Shown here: piece by piece, positions 53,440-62,518 of the stretch
Layout of the letters: the number at the start of each line of letters is the position of its first letter
How positions within the stretch are numbered: position 1 is the stretch's first letter
Source: Pseudomonadota bacterium
GTDB taxonomy: Bacteria; Pseudomonadota; Alphaproteobacteria; Rhizobiales; Rhizobiaceae
DNA: 64,000 bases
Direction of reading: 5' to 3'
NCBI GenBank assembly: GCA_023451735.1
Contig: JAEXYH010000044.1
Location: forward strand, 1-64,000
The notes under the pieces: generated by a model
Told to the model about the DNA's origin: nothing
Seen by the model: only the letters and a program-made list of their open reading frames with translations
Database searches by the model: none
Position numbers and translations under genes: made by a program

Positions 53440-53745
53440 TCGCCGGAGTGTTTCGCGAGACGGTCGCGGGCAGGTGGGGGCCGGCGCTTTCGTCTCGAAC
53501 CGTAACGTGCGGCAAGGGCGGAAGGGGTGAAAATCATGGGAGGGAGCAATCCCGTCCCTATCAAGCCTCCCCCTGGCAGCCATGCCGGGTTCGGTTGAGC
53601 CGTCCAAGCATCAGCGCAAGCCGATGTGCAGCGAGGCGAGAGGATCACCCGTAGGGGCCGGAAGCCCCGAATAGACGCCGAAGGCCACGCGAATGCGGAG
53701 CCACAGACTAAAATCAAAGTGAGGTTCCGCACTCGCGTGGGCTCT
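53440..53745. ncRNA. Structured intergenic element, possible RNA or repeat
   Basis: Several stems are visible in order: CGAGACG/CGTCTCG (53456-53462 and 53491-53497), a CATC/GATG hairpin closed by GC pairs on a GCAA tetraloop (53609-53626), GGGGC-CGGAA-GCCCC (53654-53668), and an 18-bp imperfect stem (53685-53702 with 53723-53740; one G-U and one mismatch) with a 20-nt A-rich loop. No open frame explains this. The density of stems and a GNRA loop suggest a folded RNA, on the plus strand, or a large palindromic repeat element. Which one cannot be told from a single sequence. It lies 125 bp before the Cys-rich gene at 53870. Confidence 0.4.
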
Positions 53746-53869
53746 CCAGGTTAGGAAGTGCATTCCCGGTCCGCCGGAATAACAGAGTTTTTCGAAGCCA
53801 TGCGGCCATCGCCGGTCGCGTGAACGGGCACGCTTGCACAGGGAACGAACAAAGAGAGGATTTAGGGCG

Positions 53870-54271
53870 ATGGCATTGAGCAAGGCAGAGTGGCAGCGCC
53901 GGAAAGAAAAGGAAGATGCCCAGCCATCCTATTTCGGCATGACTATGGGTGAGTTTGACGCCTTGCCGCTGCGCGAGCAACAACGCACAAGACAGCGATA
54001 CACCCAGTACGGCGCCACCTATATCGGCTTTTGGAAGGACTGCAATCTGGCCAAATGCCGGCGCGCAAAACGCTGCTGCGGTTTCTTGACAGAAGCGCAA
54101 TATGCGCTGCGTTACCCCGAGGCATTTCCACCCTGCACGCGTGGAGAGGAGAAAAGACGCGCCAGGATACTTTATGAGGGACTTGAGGTTCTGGCAGGTC
54201 GCATGAACGACACGCCCAAATACGCCGGCCGCCCATCCGACAACCCGATCGATAGCGATGAAACCCCCTGA
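53870..54271 (+). CDS. Small Cys-rich hypothetical protein
   Basis: A 133-residue, strongly basic protein with no signal peptide. The centre contains CNLAKCRRAKRCCGF, with four Cys in 12 residues and a fifth in PPCTRGEEKRRAR, which could bind a metal or form disulfides. The start at 53870 has AGAGAGG upstream with a somewhat long spacing. Codon use is GC-typical. I know no family with this pattern; it resembles conserved rhizobial hypothetical proteins. It follows the structured intergenic element and precedes the amino-acid transporter genes by 150 bp. Confidence 0.65.
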   Translation: MALSKAEWQRRKEKEDAQPSYFGMTMGEFDALPLREQQRTRQRYTQYGATYIGFWKDCNLAKCRRAKRCCGFLTEAQYALRYPEAFPPCTRGEEKRRARILYEGLEVLAGRMNDTPKYAGRPSDNPIDSDETP

Positions 54272-54421
54272 TCTCCTGCGACAAATCGGCATTTTGGGCA
54301 CTTGCCCGTGGATGGAGCAAAAAATATTCGCATTTGCTGCTTTCCACGGCAGTTTTCTTTCCTCCCAACGCGCCTATTTTCTGCGATCAACACGCCAACT
54401 CATTCGTTGGAGAATACCGAA

Positions 54422-55207
54422 ATGAACCTCGTCAAAACCACTCTCAAGGCCGTTGCTGCCGCCGTGCTTTTCCAGGCTGCACTTGCTGCTCCGGTTTTCG
54501 CCGGTGAAAACCTCGACAAGATCAAAAAGGCCGGCGTCATCCGCATCGGCACCGAAGGCACCTACGCCCCCTTCACCTTCCACGATGCTTCCAACAAGCT
54601 CGTCGGCTTCGATGTCGAGATCGGTGAGGCGGTTGCCGCCAAGCTCGGCGTCAAGGCCCAGTTCGTCGAAGGCAAGTGGGATGGCCTGATCGCCGGCATC
54701 GATGCCGATCGCTATGACGCCGTCATCAACCAGGTCGGCATCACCGATGCCCGCAATCAGAAATACGCCTTCTCCGAACCCTATATCGCCTCCAAGGCCG
54801 TGTTGATCGTTCGTGACGACAACACCGACATCAAGTCTTTCGATGATCTGAAGGGCAAGAAGGCCGCCCAGTCGCTCACTAGCAATTACGGCAAGATGGC
54901 CGAAGCCGCAGGCGCCGAACTGGTCGGCACAGATGGTTTCGACCAGTCGATCCAGCTGGTGCTGACGCGCCGCGCCGATGCGACGCTGAACGACAGCCTC
55001 TCCTTCTTCGATTTCAAGAAGCAGAAGGCCGATGCGCCGGTCAAGATCGTCGCTGAACAGGCTGAAGCCAGCTATTCCGGCGTCCTCCTGCGCAAGGGCG
55101 ATGATGAGCTTGTGGCCGAGGTCAACAAGGCGCTGGCTGATATCAAGGCAGACGGCACCTACAAGACGATTTCGGAAAAATATTTCGGCCAGGACGTTTC
55201 CAAGTAA
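54422..55207 (+). CDS. Amino-acid ABC transporter substrate-binding protein
   Basis: A 261-residue family 3 binding protein with a signal peptide ending near APVFAGEN. The cleft motifs read IRIGTEGTYAPFTFHDASNKLVGFDVEIGEAVAAKLG, then DRYDAVINQVGITDARNQKYAFSEPY and KKAAQSLTSNYGKMAEAAGAELV. It precedes a permease and an ATPase gene, making a complete polar-amino-acid importer, of a type often used for cystine or glutamine. A 10-bp hairpin with a T-run follows its stop and separates it from the permease gene. Confidence 0.9.
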   Translation: MNLVKTTLKAVAAAVLFQAALAAPVFAGENLDKIKKAGVIRIGTEGTYAPFTFHDASNKLVGFDVEIGEAVAAKLGVKAQFVEGKWDGLIAGIDADRYDAVINQVGITDARNQKYAFSEPYIASKAVLIVRDDNTDIKSFDDLKGKKAAQSLTSNYGKMAEAAGAELVGTDGFDQSIQLVLTRRADATLNDSLSFFDFKKQKADAPVKIVAEQAEASYSGVLLRKGDDELVAEVNKALADIKADGTYKTISEKYFGQDVSK

Positions 55208-55272
55208 GGCGAATTCCCGCCCCTTGCTCCCCACCCGGCACAACCGTGCTAGGATGGACCGAATGAAACCAG

Positions 55273-55300
55273 AAACGTCCGGCTCCGGCCGGACGTTTTC
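55273..55300 (+). terminator. Terminator between the binding protein and permease genes
   Basis: AAACGTCCGG (55273-55282) and CCGGACGTTT (55289-55298) form a 10-bp stem with a 6-nt loop, and the T-run continues to TTTTC. It probably allows partial read-through to the permease, giving more binding protein than membrane components. Confidence 0.75.
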
Positions 55301-55343
55301 GTGTTCGTCAGACGATCGTATTTGAGAACAGAGGACTTCGCCC

Positions 55344-56024
55344 GTGCCGCATTGGCTTCAATTGATGATGGATTCATTGCCGACGCTGTTATGGGCCGGC
55401 GTAAAATTTACCGTGCCGCTGACCTTGCTCTCTTTCGCCTTGGGCCTGACGCTCGGCCTCATCACCGCCGTCACAAGGCTGTTCGGCCCGAAACCGCTGG
55501 TGCTGATCGCAAGGTTCTACGTCTGGGTCATCCGCGGCACGCCGCTTCTGGTCCAGCTCTTCGTCATCTTTTATGGCCTGCCCAGCGTCGGCATCCTGCT
55601 TGATGCGTTTCCGGCGGCACTGATCGGCTTCACGCTCAATATCGGCGCCTATTCGTCGGAAATCATCCGCGCCGTCATCGCCTCCGTGCCGAAGGGCCAG
55701 TGGGAAGCAGCCTATTCGATCGGCATGAACTGGCGACAGGCCATGGCCCGCACCATCCTGCCGCAGGCCGCCCGTGTTGCCGTGCCGCCGCTCTCCAACA
55801 CTTTCATCTCGCTGGTCAAGGATACCTCCCTTGCCGCCGCCATCACCGTGCCGGAACTGTTTCAGGCCGCGCAGCGCATCGTCGCCACCACCTATGAACC
55901 GCTGATCCTCTACATCCAGGCGGCGATCATCTATCTGGCGCTGAGCTCCGTCCTGTCGGCCCTGCAGGTGCGACTGGAAAAACGCTTCTCAAGATATGGC
56001 GGCATGCTGGAGGCCAACCGATGA
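55344..56024 (+). CDS. Amino-acid ABC transporter permease
   Basis: A 226-residue permease with five or so helices. The EAA motif near residue 130 reads AAYSIGMNWRQAMARTILPQAARVAVPPLSNTFISLVKDTSLAAAIT, typical of the HisM/GlnP group. It begins with a GTG at 55344 (GAGGAC upstream); a later in-frame ATG at 55365 would trim seven residues. The ATG of the next gene overlaps its stop (ATGA), so permease and ATPase are coupled. It belongs to the same importer as the preceding binding protein. Confidence 0.9.
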   Translation: MPHWLQLMMDSLPTLLWAGVKFTVPLTLLSFALGLTLGLITAVTRLFGPKPLVLIARFYVWVIRGTPLLVQLFVIFYGLPSVGILLDAFPAALIGFTLNIGAYSSEIIRAVIASVPKGQWEAAYSIGMNWRQAMARTILPQAARVAVPPLSNTFISLVKDTSLAAAITVPELFQAAQRIVATTYEPLILYIQAAIIYLALSSVLSALQVRLEKRFSRYGGMLEANR

Positions 56025-56791
56025 TCGAGCTCTCCCATATCAAGAAGAATTTCGGCGATCTTCAGGTCATCGATGATGTCAGCCTCAAGGTGAACGAAGG
56101 CAGCGTCACCGCGCTTGTCGGCCCCTCCGGCGGTGGCAAGAGCACGCTTCTGCGCTGCATCAACCTGCTCGAAATCCCGACCTCCGGCACCATCCGCCTC
56201 GGCGATGCCGCGATCGAGTTTTCACCGGGCAAGAAGCTCGGCTGGGATGCGATCCAGAAGATCCGCCGCCAGACCGGCATGGTGTTCCAGAACTTCCAGC
56301 TTTTCCCGCACCGCACGGCGCTGGAAAACGTCATGGAGGGTTTGGTCACGGTACTGAAATGGCCGCGCGACAAGGCTCAGGCCCGGGCACGCGAACTGCT
56401 CACCAAGGTCGGCATGGCCCACAAGGTGGACGCATGGCCGGCAACGCTGTCGGGCGGCCAGCAGCAGCGCGTCGCGATCGCCCGTGCGCTGGCGCTCTCG
56501 CCGCGTGTCCTTCTTTGCGACGAACCCACTTCGGCGCTCGATCCGGAACTGGCGACCGAAGTCGTCGAGGTGCTGAGCAAGCTTGCCAGCGAAGGTACGA
56601 CCATGGTGATCGCCACCCACGACCTGCGGCTCGCTTCCCGCGTTGCCGATCATGCCGTCTTTCTCGAATCAGGCAAGGTCGTCGAGCAGGGGCCAGCCGA
56701 CCGCATCTTTGGCGCGCCGCAACACGATCGCACCCGCCGCTTCGTCTCCTCGATAGGCGCCTCGCAGGGAGGTCACGGCGAAGGAATCTGA
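56021..56791 (+). CDS. Amino-acid ABC transporter ATP-binding protein
   Basis: A 256-residue ATPase. Walker A is GPSGGGKST, the Q loop VFQNFQLFPHRTALENVMEG, the signature LSGGQQQRVAIARALA, Walker B VLLCDEPTSALDPEL and the switch His VIATHDLR. This is the GlnQ/HisP type of polar-amino-acid importer. The start overlaps the permease stop by 4 bp. It completes a binding protein-permease-ATPase set. Confidence 0.92.
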   Translation: MIELSHIKKNFGDLQVIDDVSLKVNEGSVTALVGPSGGGKSTLLRCINLLEIPTSGTIRLGDAAIEFSPGKKLGWDAIQKIRRQTGMVFQNFQLFPHRTALENVMEGLVTVLKWPRDKAQARARELLTKVGMAHKVDAWPATLSGGQQQRVAIARALALSPRVLLCDEPTSALDPELATEVVEVLSKLASEGTTMVIATHDLRLASRVADHAVFLESGKVVEQGPADRIFGAPQHDRTRRFVSSIGASQGGHGEGI

Positions 56792-56914
56792 CGGAGAGAT
56801 AATGTCGAACCGATCGCTGTTCGTGCGCCACCGTACAAACGGCGGACGATGTTCCAATTCATCTTGAGCTTGCATAAAGCCTCCCTAAAATGCATTGGGC
56901 TGGAGGTACATAGC

Positions 56915-57286
56915 ATGCAAGAGATGGTTTCTTACGCCGAGCCCGACGAAGAAGCGGGGATATACACGTGGTGCCTGGAGAATGATACTTTATACGGAGA
57001 TACCGCAGTCGCAGTCCTCTTCGGTCTCGATCCCGCCGCGACACTCAGGGGGCTTTCCGTCACGGATTACATAGCAAGGGTTCATCCGGATGATCAGGGC
57101 AACCTTGCACAACTGGTCCGCAAGGCGGTGGAGGATGGATGTCCCTACCGCGCTGAATATCGGGTCGTCGACGCATCCGGTTTGATCCGCCCGGTCATGG
57201 CATTTGGCCGGTGTTTCCGCGACCGTTCGGGCGCTCCGGCGTATTATTCCGGCATTGTTCACCCGATTGATAATCTTTTATCATGA
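56915..57286 (+). CDS. Stand-alone PAS-domain protein
   Basis: A 123-residue protein consisting of one PAS-3-type domain (GIYTWCLENDTLYGDTAVAVLFGLDPAATLRGLSVTDYIARVHPDDQGNLAQLVRKAVEDG, then YRAEYRVVDASGLIRPVMAFGRCFRDRSGAPAYYSGIV). No kinase, GGDEF or DNA-binding module is attached, so it must act through partners. The start at 56915 has GGAGG upstream; a longer in-frame start at 56849 lacks it. A small hairpin overlaps its stop codon, and the bidirectional terminator of opgC follows. Confidence 0.82.
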   Translation: MQEMVSYAEPDEEAGIYTWCLENDTLYGDTAVAVLFGLDPAATLRGLSVTDYIARVHPDDQGNLAQLVRKAVEDGCPYRAEYRVVDASGLIRPVMAFGRCFRDRSGAPAYYSGIVHPIDNLLS

Positions 57287-57301
57287 GATCGGGTGACGAA
57301 T

Positions 57302-57329
57302 AAAAAAGGGCGGCCCAAGAGCCGCCCTT
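57302..57329 (-). terminator. Terminator of opgC
   Basis: On the minus strand AAGGGCGGC (57321-57329) and GCCGCCCTT (57306-57314) form a 9-bp stem with a 6-nt loop, followed by a T-run corresponding to the A-tract at 57302-57307. Confidence 0.85.
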
Positions 57330-57350
57330 CGATTGATCCTTTACCCGGTC

Positions 57351-58586
57351 TTAGCGCACGACCATCTGCTGCTGGCCGGTCTGCTTGGGGGTTTTGGTCT
57401 TGACTGGCGCGGTCTCGGTCGCGGTGCCGAGATATTTGTCCCGCTCCCGCCACACCGCCGGGACCGCAAGCAGGGCAACTGCCACGACTGCAATGGCCGT
57501 CTTGGTCAATTCGTCCAGTTCCGGCGAACGGCCGTCAAAGTAGTAGACGAAATAAACGATCGCAACATGCCACACATAGACGTAAAGCGAGTGGCGGCCG
57601 AGCAGGCGCAGGAAGCGCAACGTGAACACCCAGGTGAGCGCCGAGGCAACACCGCGAACCCATGCCGCCTTGTGCTTCGGGCCGGCAACAATCAGCCAGG
57701 TGACGAGCAGGCCCATCGCGGCGAAATTCAGCAGGTAGACCGGGCCGAAATCGGCGCGGATTTCCATCGAGGCGAACTTGCCGATCATGTGCGGCGGCAT
57801 CAGTTCGTTGGCTGTGATCAGGCGCAGCGGCAGGAAGAACAGCACCAGAACCAGGGCTACCTTCGGAATGAACGTGTTGTCGGGTGACAGCACGCGGCTC
57901 CAGTCGATCTTGCCGGACGAAGTCAGCGCACCGAGCACGAGACCCGAGAAGAATACGATCTGCCAGCCGAAAAGATTGAACGAGACGCGCAGGCCCTGGT
58001 CGTCGGCGCCCATAATCATCTCGTTTATCGGGGTGGTGACGATCTGGTGCAGGCCAAGCTGGCCAGCCATCCACAGCATGATCGAGGCAGCGACCACATA
58101 ATGCCACTTGTCGTCCAGCACCAGCTTGATCAGCATCGGCGCAAACAGCATGTAGACGATATACTGCGGCAGGATGTCCATGAAGGTCGGCTGGTACAGG
58201 AAGGTTGCGATCGCGGCGAGACGAAGCGGATCGTCGAAGGTCGTGTAACCCAGCCAGTTGAACCAGATCGAATAGGCGCCAGGCAGGATCATCTGCGCCA
58301 CCATCACCGCGATCACGATGCCCATCGCGTAACGATAAAGCTCGAAGGCACGGCTATAGACCGCAGAGCGGCCGGCCGCATAACCCGCCTTCATCATCTT
58401 GCGGGCATAGACCATGCCGATCATCAGGCCGGACAGGAACACGAAGCCCTGCGCGTCTTCCACGAAGGCGAGCTGGTTGTGATTGATTTTTACAAGGAAA
58501 TATCCACCGGCAAAAATAAGGTGGTTCAGTACCATAAAAACGAGGAAATACCCTCGCATACCATCAATGATTTCAAAGCGCTTCAT
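57351..58586 (-). CDS. opgC: OpgC-type glucan acyltransferase (succinyltransferase)
   Basis: A 411-residue multi-pass membrane protein with about ten helices and the OpgC domain. The N-terminal RFEIIDGMRGYFLVFMVLNHLIF holds an early conserved His, and AFVEDAQGFVFLSGLMIGMVYARKMM and GRHSLYVYVWHVAIVYFVYYF are typical of this acyltransferase-3 relative. OpgC succinylates periplasmic cyclic glucans, which support osmotic adaptation and host interaction in rhizobia. It is monocistronic and convergent with the PAS gene. Confidence 0.88.
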   Translation of the reverse strand: MKRFEIIDGMRGYFLVFMVLNHLIFAGGYFLVKINHNQLAFVEDAQGFVFLSGLMIGMVYARKMMKAGYAAGRSAVYSRAFELYRYAMGIVIAVMVAQMILPGAYSIWFNWLGYTTFDDPLRLAAIATFLYQPTFMDILPQYIVYMLFAPMLIKLVLDDKWHYVVAASIMLWMAGQLGLHQIVTTPINEMIMGADDQGLRVSFNLFGWQIVFFSGLVLGALTSSGKIDWSRVLSPDNTFIPKVALVLVLFFLPLRLITANELMPPHMIGKFASMEIRADFGPVYLLNFAAMGLLVTWLIVAGPKHKAAWVRGVASALTWVFTLRFLRLLGRHSLYVYVWHVAIVYFVYYFDGRSPELDELTKTAIAVVAVALLAVPAVWRERDKYLGTATETAPVKTKTPKQTGQQQMVVR

Positions 58587-58796
58587 CGATCGCGGTCTCC
58601 GTCTTTGCCGGTCCTGATGGCAGCAGCCCTTCGGTCCGTAAGGCCTCTGCGGGCCAGGAAGTCACGCGCCTAAAACGTCGCGAGAAGCCGGAGGGTTCCG
58701 GCAGGAATCGGTTTCTAACCGACGTTCAGACATTTCAACCGTAAACAGTCCGTGATGACTGTCACATGAACGACAATTGAAGATGGATGTGGAAAA

Positions 58797-61700
58797 CTAT
58801 TCGGCTGCGACCCGGCGCAAACCGGCCGTCTGCGTGAGATAGGCCCGGATGGCGGCAGGCTTCACCGGCTTGTGCTGGACGGCAATGCCGTGCCGCTCCG
58901 CCTCGGCCCGCACCTCCGGCGTCCGGTCGGCCGTGATCATCATAGCCGGAATTACGGCCCGGTAATGTGCCCTCAAAGCGAGGATCGCCTGCATGCCGTC
59001 GCCATCGTCGAGATGATAGTCGGCGATGACAATATCGGGCACCTGCTCGTCCTCCTGCATGATCATGTCGATCTCGGTGAGCGAGCGCGCCTGGCCGACC
59101 GTGCAGCCCCATCCGGCGATCAGAAGCGCCATGCCGTCGAGGATCTTCGGTTCGTTATCGATACACAGCACGCGCAGACCGTTCAGCGCATTCGCAGGTT
59201 TCGCCCGATCTCGGCGCGTTCTTGCCGAAGCTGCATTGGGGGCTGCGAGATCACGTGGGATCTCGACGCGGAAGGTGGTGCCACGGCCGGGTTGCGAGGC
59301 GAGCTGTACCGGATGGCTGAGCATTCTTGACAGGCGATCGACGATGGAAAGTCCCAGCCCCAGCCCGCTTGCTGTTCGGGCGCCATCCTCCAGTCGGGCG
59401 AATTCTTTAAATACGGTGCGGAATTTCGATGCGGGGATGCCGATGCCGGAATCGAGCACTTCGATGACGACCTTGTCGCCGCGCCGCCGTGCGCCGACAA
59501 TGACCTTTCCGGAAACGGTATATTTGATCGCGTTGGAAACGAGGTTCTGCACCAGCCGGCGCAGCAGATTGGCATCGGAGACCACTTTCAGCGAAGTCGG
59601 CATGACCACAAATTTGAGATCCTTCTCCCGTGCCATCGGCGAAAAATCCGTATCGATCCGCTTGAACAGATCATCCAGTTCGATCGAACCGAACCGGGGT
59701 TTCATCGCACCGGTATCGAGCCGGGAAATATCCAGGACGGCGCCAAGGATCGTCTCCACGGATTCAAGCGAGCTGTCGATGTTGCGGGCAATCGCTGCGT
59801 TTTTGTCCGGGCCGGCAAGCCGTTCGACCAGCGTCGTGGAATAGAGCCTTGCAGCATTGAGCGGTTGCAGGATGTCGTGGCCGGCGGCGGCGAAGAACCT
59901 GGTCTTGCTCAGATTGGCTTCGTCGGCCGCGGCGCGCGCTTCGCCAAGCGCGCGGTTGACGCGGGTGAGTTCCGCGGTCCGCTCCCCGACCCGCTGTTCC
60001 AGCGTCTCGTTCGCCTGTTTCAGCGCCTGGTCCGCCGCCACGCGGGCGGTGATGTCGGTGAAGGTTGCAACGAAACCCGCATCCGGCATCGGGTTGCTGC
60101 GAACCTCGATGATCCGTTCACCGCCCTGCACGACGAGAGCAAAGGTTGTTCCGAGATCCTTGAACTGGCTGGTGACCGCTTGTCGTTCGCTTTCGCTCAC
60201 ATCGCCGCGCGCAACCAGCAGCGCGACGATATCGGAAAGCAGGAAACCGACTTGTCCGGCCTGTTCGGGAAGATCCAGCAACTGACGGAAGCGCCGGTTC
60301 CACACGGTCAGCCGGTCGGAACTGTCGAACACGGCGATGCCCTGGTCCATATGGGACAGCGCCGTCTGCATCATGTCCTGGTTATATTGCAGCGCCTCGC
60401 TGGCCTGATCGAGAAGCCAGGCCGTATCGGAATTGGTGTCCTCCACCTTCTGCAGCACCAGCGATAGGACGAGCCGGGCTGAAGACGAGCCGATCGCGCT
60501 GCCAAGCAGTTGTTCGGAAAAGTGGATCATCGCCATGTCCGACGGCTGGTCATCTCGGAACCGGCGTCCGGCGGTCTTTTCGTAATTGGAGAAGGAGCGC
60601 AGCATCCGCTCCTCTCCGAGATAACGGGCGATCACCGTCTTCAGGTCGCCGACGCTGATACGGGTTTTCCAGCCGCGGGTGGCAAATTGCGAACGGGGCT
60701 GGCGCCTGACGAAAATGCCGGCCTGAAGCCGCTCCACCGGGCGCGGATTGCGCGACAGCGATCCAAGCACGAAGGCGATCGTATTGAGCGCAAGGCTGAA
60801 GATCGTCGTCGCCACGAACGGGTCGATTTCCGGCCCGGAAAAGATCGCGGTACCCGGAAGCAAGAAGTTCAGCACTGCCGCCGCGATATGCGAATTGTCC
60901 GGCCCGCCGAGGCTCGGTAAAAACAGAAGATAGGCCCAGGAGATGAAGCCGAAGGAAAGACCGAGGATCGCGCCGCGGGCATTCGCCCGACGCCAGATGA
61001 GGCCGCCGAGCAAGGCAGGAGCGATCTGCGCGATCGCGGCAAAGGCAAGAAGCCCGATCGACGCCAGCCCCGACTGGCTGTCGGCCATCCGGTAATAACC
61101 GTAGCCGAGCAACATCACGGCAAAGATCGATGCGCGCCGGATGTTGAGAAGCGTGCGAGTCAGGTCCTTCTGTCCCGCCGGCGTCGAGACCAGTTTTCTG
61201 CGGAGAAAGAGAGGGATGACAATGTCGTTGGAGATCATGATCGACAGAGCGACCGATTCCACGATTACCATGGCCGTGGCCGCCGAAAAACCGCCGATGA
61301 AGGTGAGCAGCGTGACGAAGGGAAGCCCGGCTTCGAGTGGCAGCGTCAGCACGTAAAGGTCCGCATCGCCCATGCCGCCGAATGTGATCAGGCCGGCGGC
61401 GGCGACCGGGATCACGAAAATATTGATGGCGATGAGATAGACCGGCAGCAGGAAACCGGCAGCACGCCGTTCCCGCGGCGTGCGGTTCTCCACCACCGTG
61501 ACATGGAACTGTCGGGGCAGGATGACAATTGCGAAGGCCGAAATCAGGATGATCAGCACCCACCGGCTCAACGGCGTCTCATAGGACGCCGCCGACGCGA
61601 CCAGCAGGCTTTCCGATGCTTTTGCCGCCAGATCCGACCAGCCGTCGAACATGAAGAACACGACGGCGATGCCGACCGTCGCAAAAGCCACGAGTTTCAC

Positions 61701-62309
61701 CAGCGATTCCATCGCCACTGCCAGGATCAGCCCGTCCTGATGTTCGGTGGCGTCGGTATGGCGGGTGCCGAATACGACGGCGAAACACGCCATCAGCAGT
61801 GTGACGATCAGCGCCAGGTCAACGAAATACAGGTTGCCGCTGCCGATACCATAATCGGACGGATTGACCATCACGGCGACCGAACTCGACACGGCCTTCA
61901 GCTGCAGGGCGATATAGGGAACCGTGCCGACCAGTGCGAGCACCGCCACGATCGCCGCCACCGTGGCGTTCTTGCCGTAACGAGCGGCGATGAAATCCGC
62001 GATCGAGGTAAGTTTTTCGGCTTTCGCGAGTTCGATGATACGACGGATGATCGGCATGCCGAGCGTAAACGCAAGGATTGGCCCGACATAGATCGCAGCA
62101 AATTCCAGCCCGCGCTGGGAAGCCAGGCCCACGCCGCCGAAATAGGTCCAGGACGTGCAGTAGACGGCAAGGCTGAGCGCATAGACGAGCGGACGCCCGC
62201 CTTTCGGAACACCCGAAAGCCGGCTTTTTCGGTCGCCATAGCTCGCCACTGCAAAAAGCAGCAGGATATAGGCGGATGCCGAGACAAGAATGGCCCAGCC
62301 TGGAAGCAT
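58797..62309 (-). CDS. Sodium symporter-histidine kinase hybrid with receiver domain
   Basis: A 1170-residue fusion protein. Residues 1 to about 500 are a sodium:solute symporter domain with roughly 13 helices (SLAVYCTSWTYFGGVGLASQRG near the start, like PutP). A PAS-type segment follows (residues ~650-760), then HisKA with the phosphoacceptor His near residue 811 (FFAAAGHDILQPLNAARLYS), HATPase (LVQNLVSNAIKYT, GSGIGIP-like and GLGLGLSIVDRLSRML) and a C-terminal receiver (IVIADYHLDDGDG). This is the layout of CrbS/NahK-type kinases that sense acetate or similar solutes. The start has GGGAGG upstream. Its partner regulator may be the LuxR-type protein at 24183. Confidence 0.9.
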   Translation of the reverse strand: MLPGWAILVSASAYILLLFAVASYGDRKSRLSGVPKGGRPLVYALSLAVYCTSWTYFGGVGLASQRGLEFAAIYVGPILAFTLGMPIIRRIIELAKAEKLTSIADFIAARYGKNATVAAIVAVLALVGTVPYIALQLKAVSSSVAVMVNPSDYGIGSGNLYFVDLALIVTLLMACFAVVFGTRHTDATEHQDGLILAVAMESLVKLVAFATVGIAVVFFMFDGWSDLAAKASESLLVASAASYETPLSRWVLIILISAFAIVILPRQFHVTVVENRTPRERRAAGFLLPVYLIAINIFVIPVAAAGLITFGGMGDADLYVLTLPLEAGLPFVTLLTFIGGFSAATAMVIVESVALSIMISNDIVIPLFLRRKLVSTPAGQKDLTRTLLNIRRASIFAVMLLGYGYYRMADSQSGLASIGLLAFAAIAQIAPALLGGLIWRRANARGAILGLSFGFISWAYLLFLPSLGGPDNSHIAAAVLNFLLPGTAIFSGPEIDPFVATTIFSLALNTIAFVLGSLSRNPRPVERLQAGIFVRRQPRSQFATRGWKTRISVGDLKTVIARYLGEERMLRSFSNYEKTAGRRFRDDQPSDMAMIHFSEQLLGSAIGSSSARLVLSLVLQKVEDTNSDTAWLLDQASEALQYNQDMMQTALSHMDQGIAVFDSSDRLTVWNRRFRQLLDLPEQAGQVGFLLSDIVALLVARGDVSESERQAVTSQFKDLGTTFALVVQGGERIIEVRSNPMPDAGFVATFTDITARVAADQALKQANETLEQRVGERTAELTRVNRALGEARAAADEANLSKTRFFAAAGHDILQPLNAARLYSTTLVERLAGPDKNAAIARNIDSSLESVETILGAVLDISRLDTGAMKPRFGSIELDDLFKRIDTDFSPMAREKDLKFVVMPTSLKVVSDANLLRRLVQNLVSNAIKYTVSGKVIVGARRRGDKVVIEVLDSGIGIPASKFRTVFKEFARLEDGARTASGLGLGLSIVDRLSRMLSHPVQLASQPGRGTTFRVEIPRDLAAPNAASARTRRDRAKPANALNGLRVLCIDNEPKILDGMALLIAGWGCTVGQARSLTEIDMIMQEDEQVPDIVIADYHLDDGDGMQAILALRAHYRAVIPAMMITADRTPEVRAEAERHGIAVQHKPVKPAAIRAYLTQTAGLRRVAAE

Positions 62310-62518
62310 GTTTCCTCCCCCGCAAGGACTTGCGGCTAGGAGTTGAGATTAGGTGAAACGGGAGGCGTTGGAAATCGGCGCGGCCTCGTCAAAAAGTCCA
62401 ATAAGCGCAGGGCATATCCAATAGACCGTCAGCTTTAAGCCTCTGGGCTTTTGTACCTTTTCAGTATGTGAGGAAACGCTATGTTAGGCGTGACTGGAAC
62501 CAAGAGAGGGGCTCTATC

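Larger units (their letters stand above)
52987..53869. other. 883-bp gene-poor region
   Basis: This gap after the fad cluster contains the two inverted palindromic repeats and the structured element listed separately. Short open frames occur on both strands but read through the repeats, lack ribosome-binding sites and have no recognisable sequence, so I do not call any as genes. Confidence 0.7.

Noticed and set aside
53235..53654. A 139-codon plus-strand frame in the gene-poor region.
   Set aside because: It begins inside the palindromic repeat and shows the repeat-derived peptide typical of spurious frames in rhizobial repeats; no ribosome-binding site.
53611..53883. A 90-codon minus-strand frame over the structured element.
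   Set aside because: The sequence is explained by the palindromic stems, and it overlaps the start of the Cys-rich gene; not convincing as a gene.
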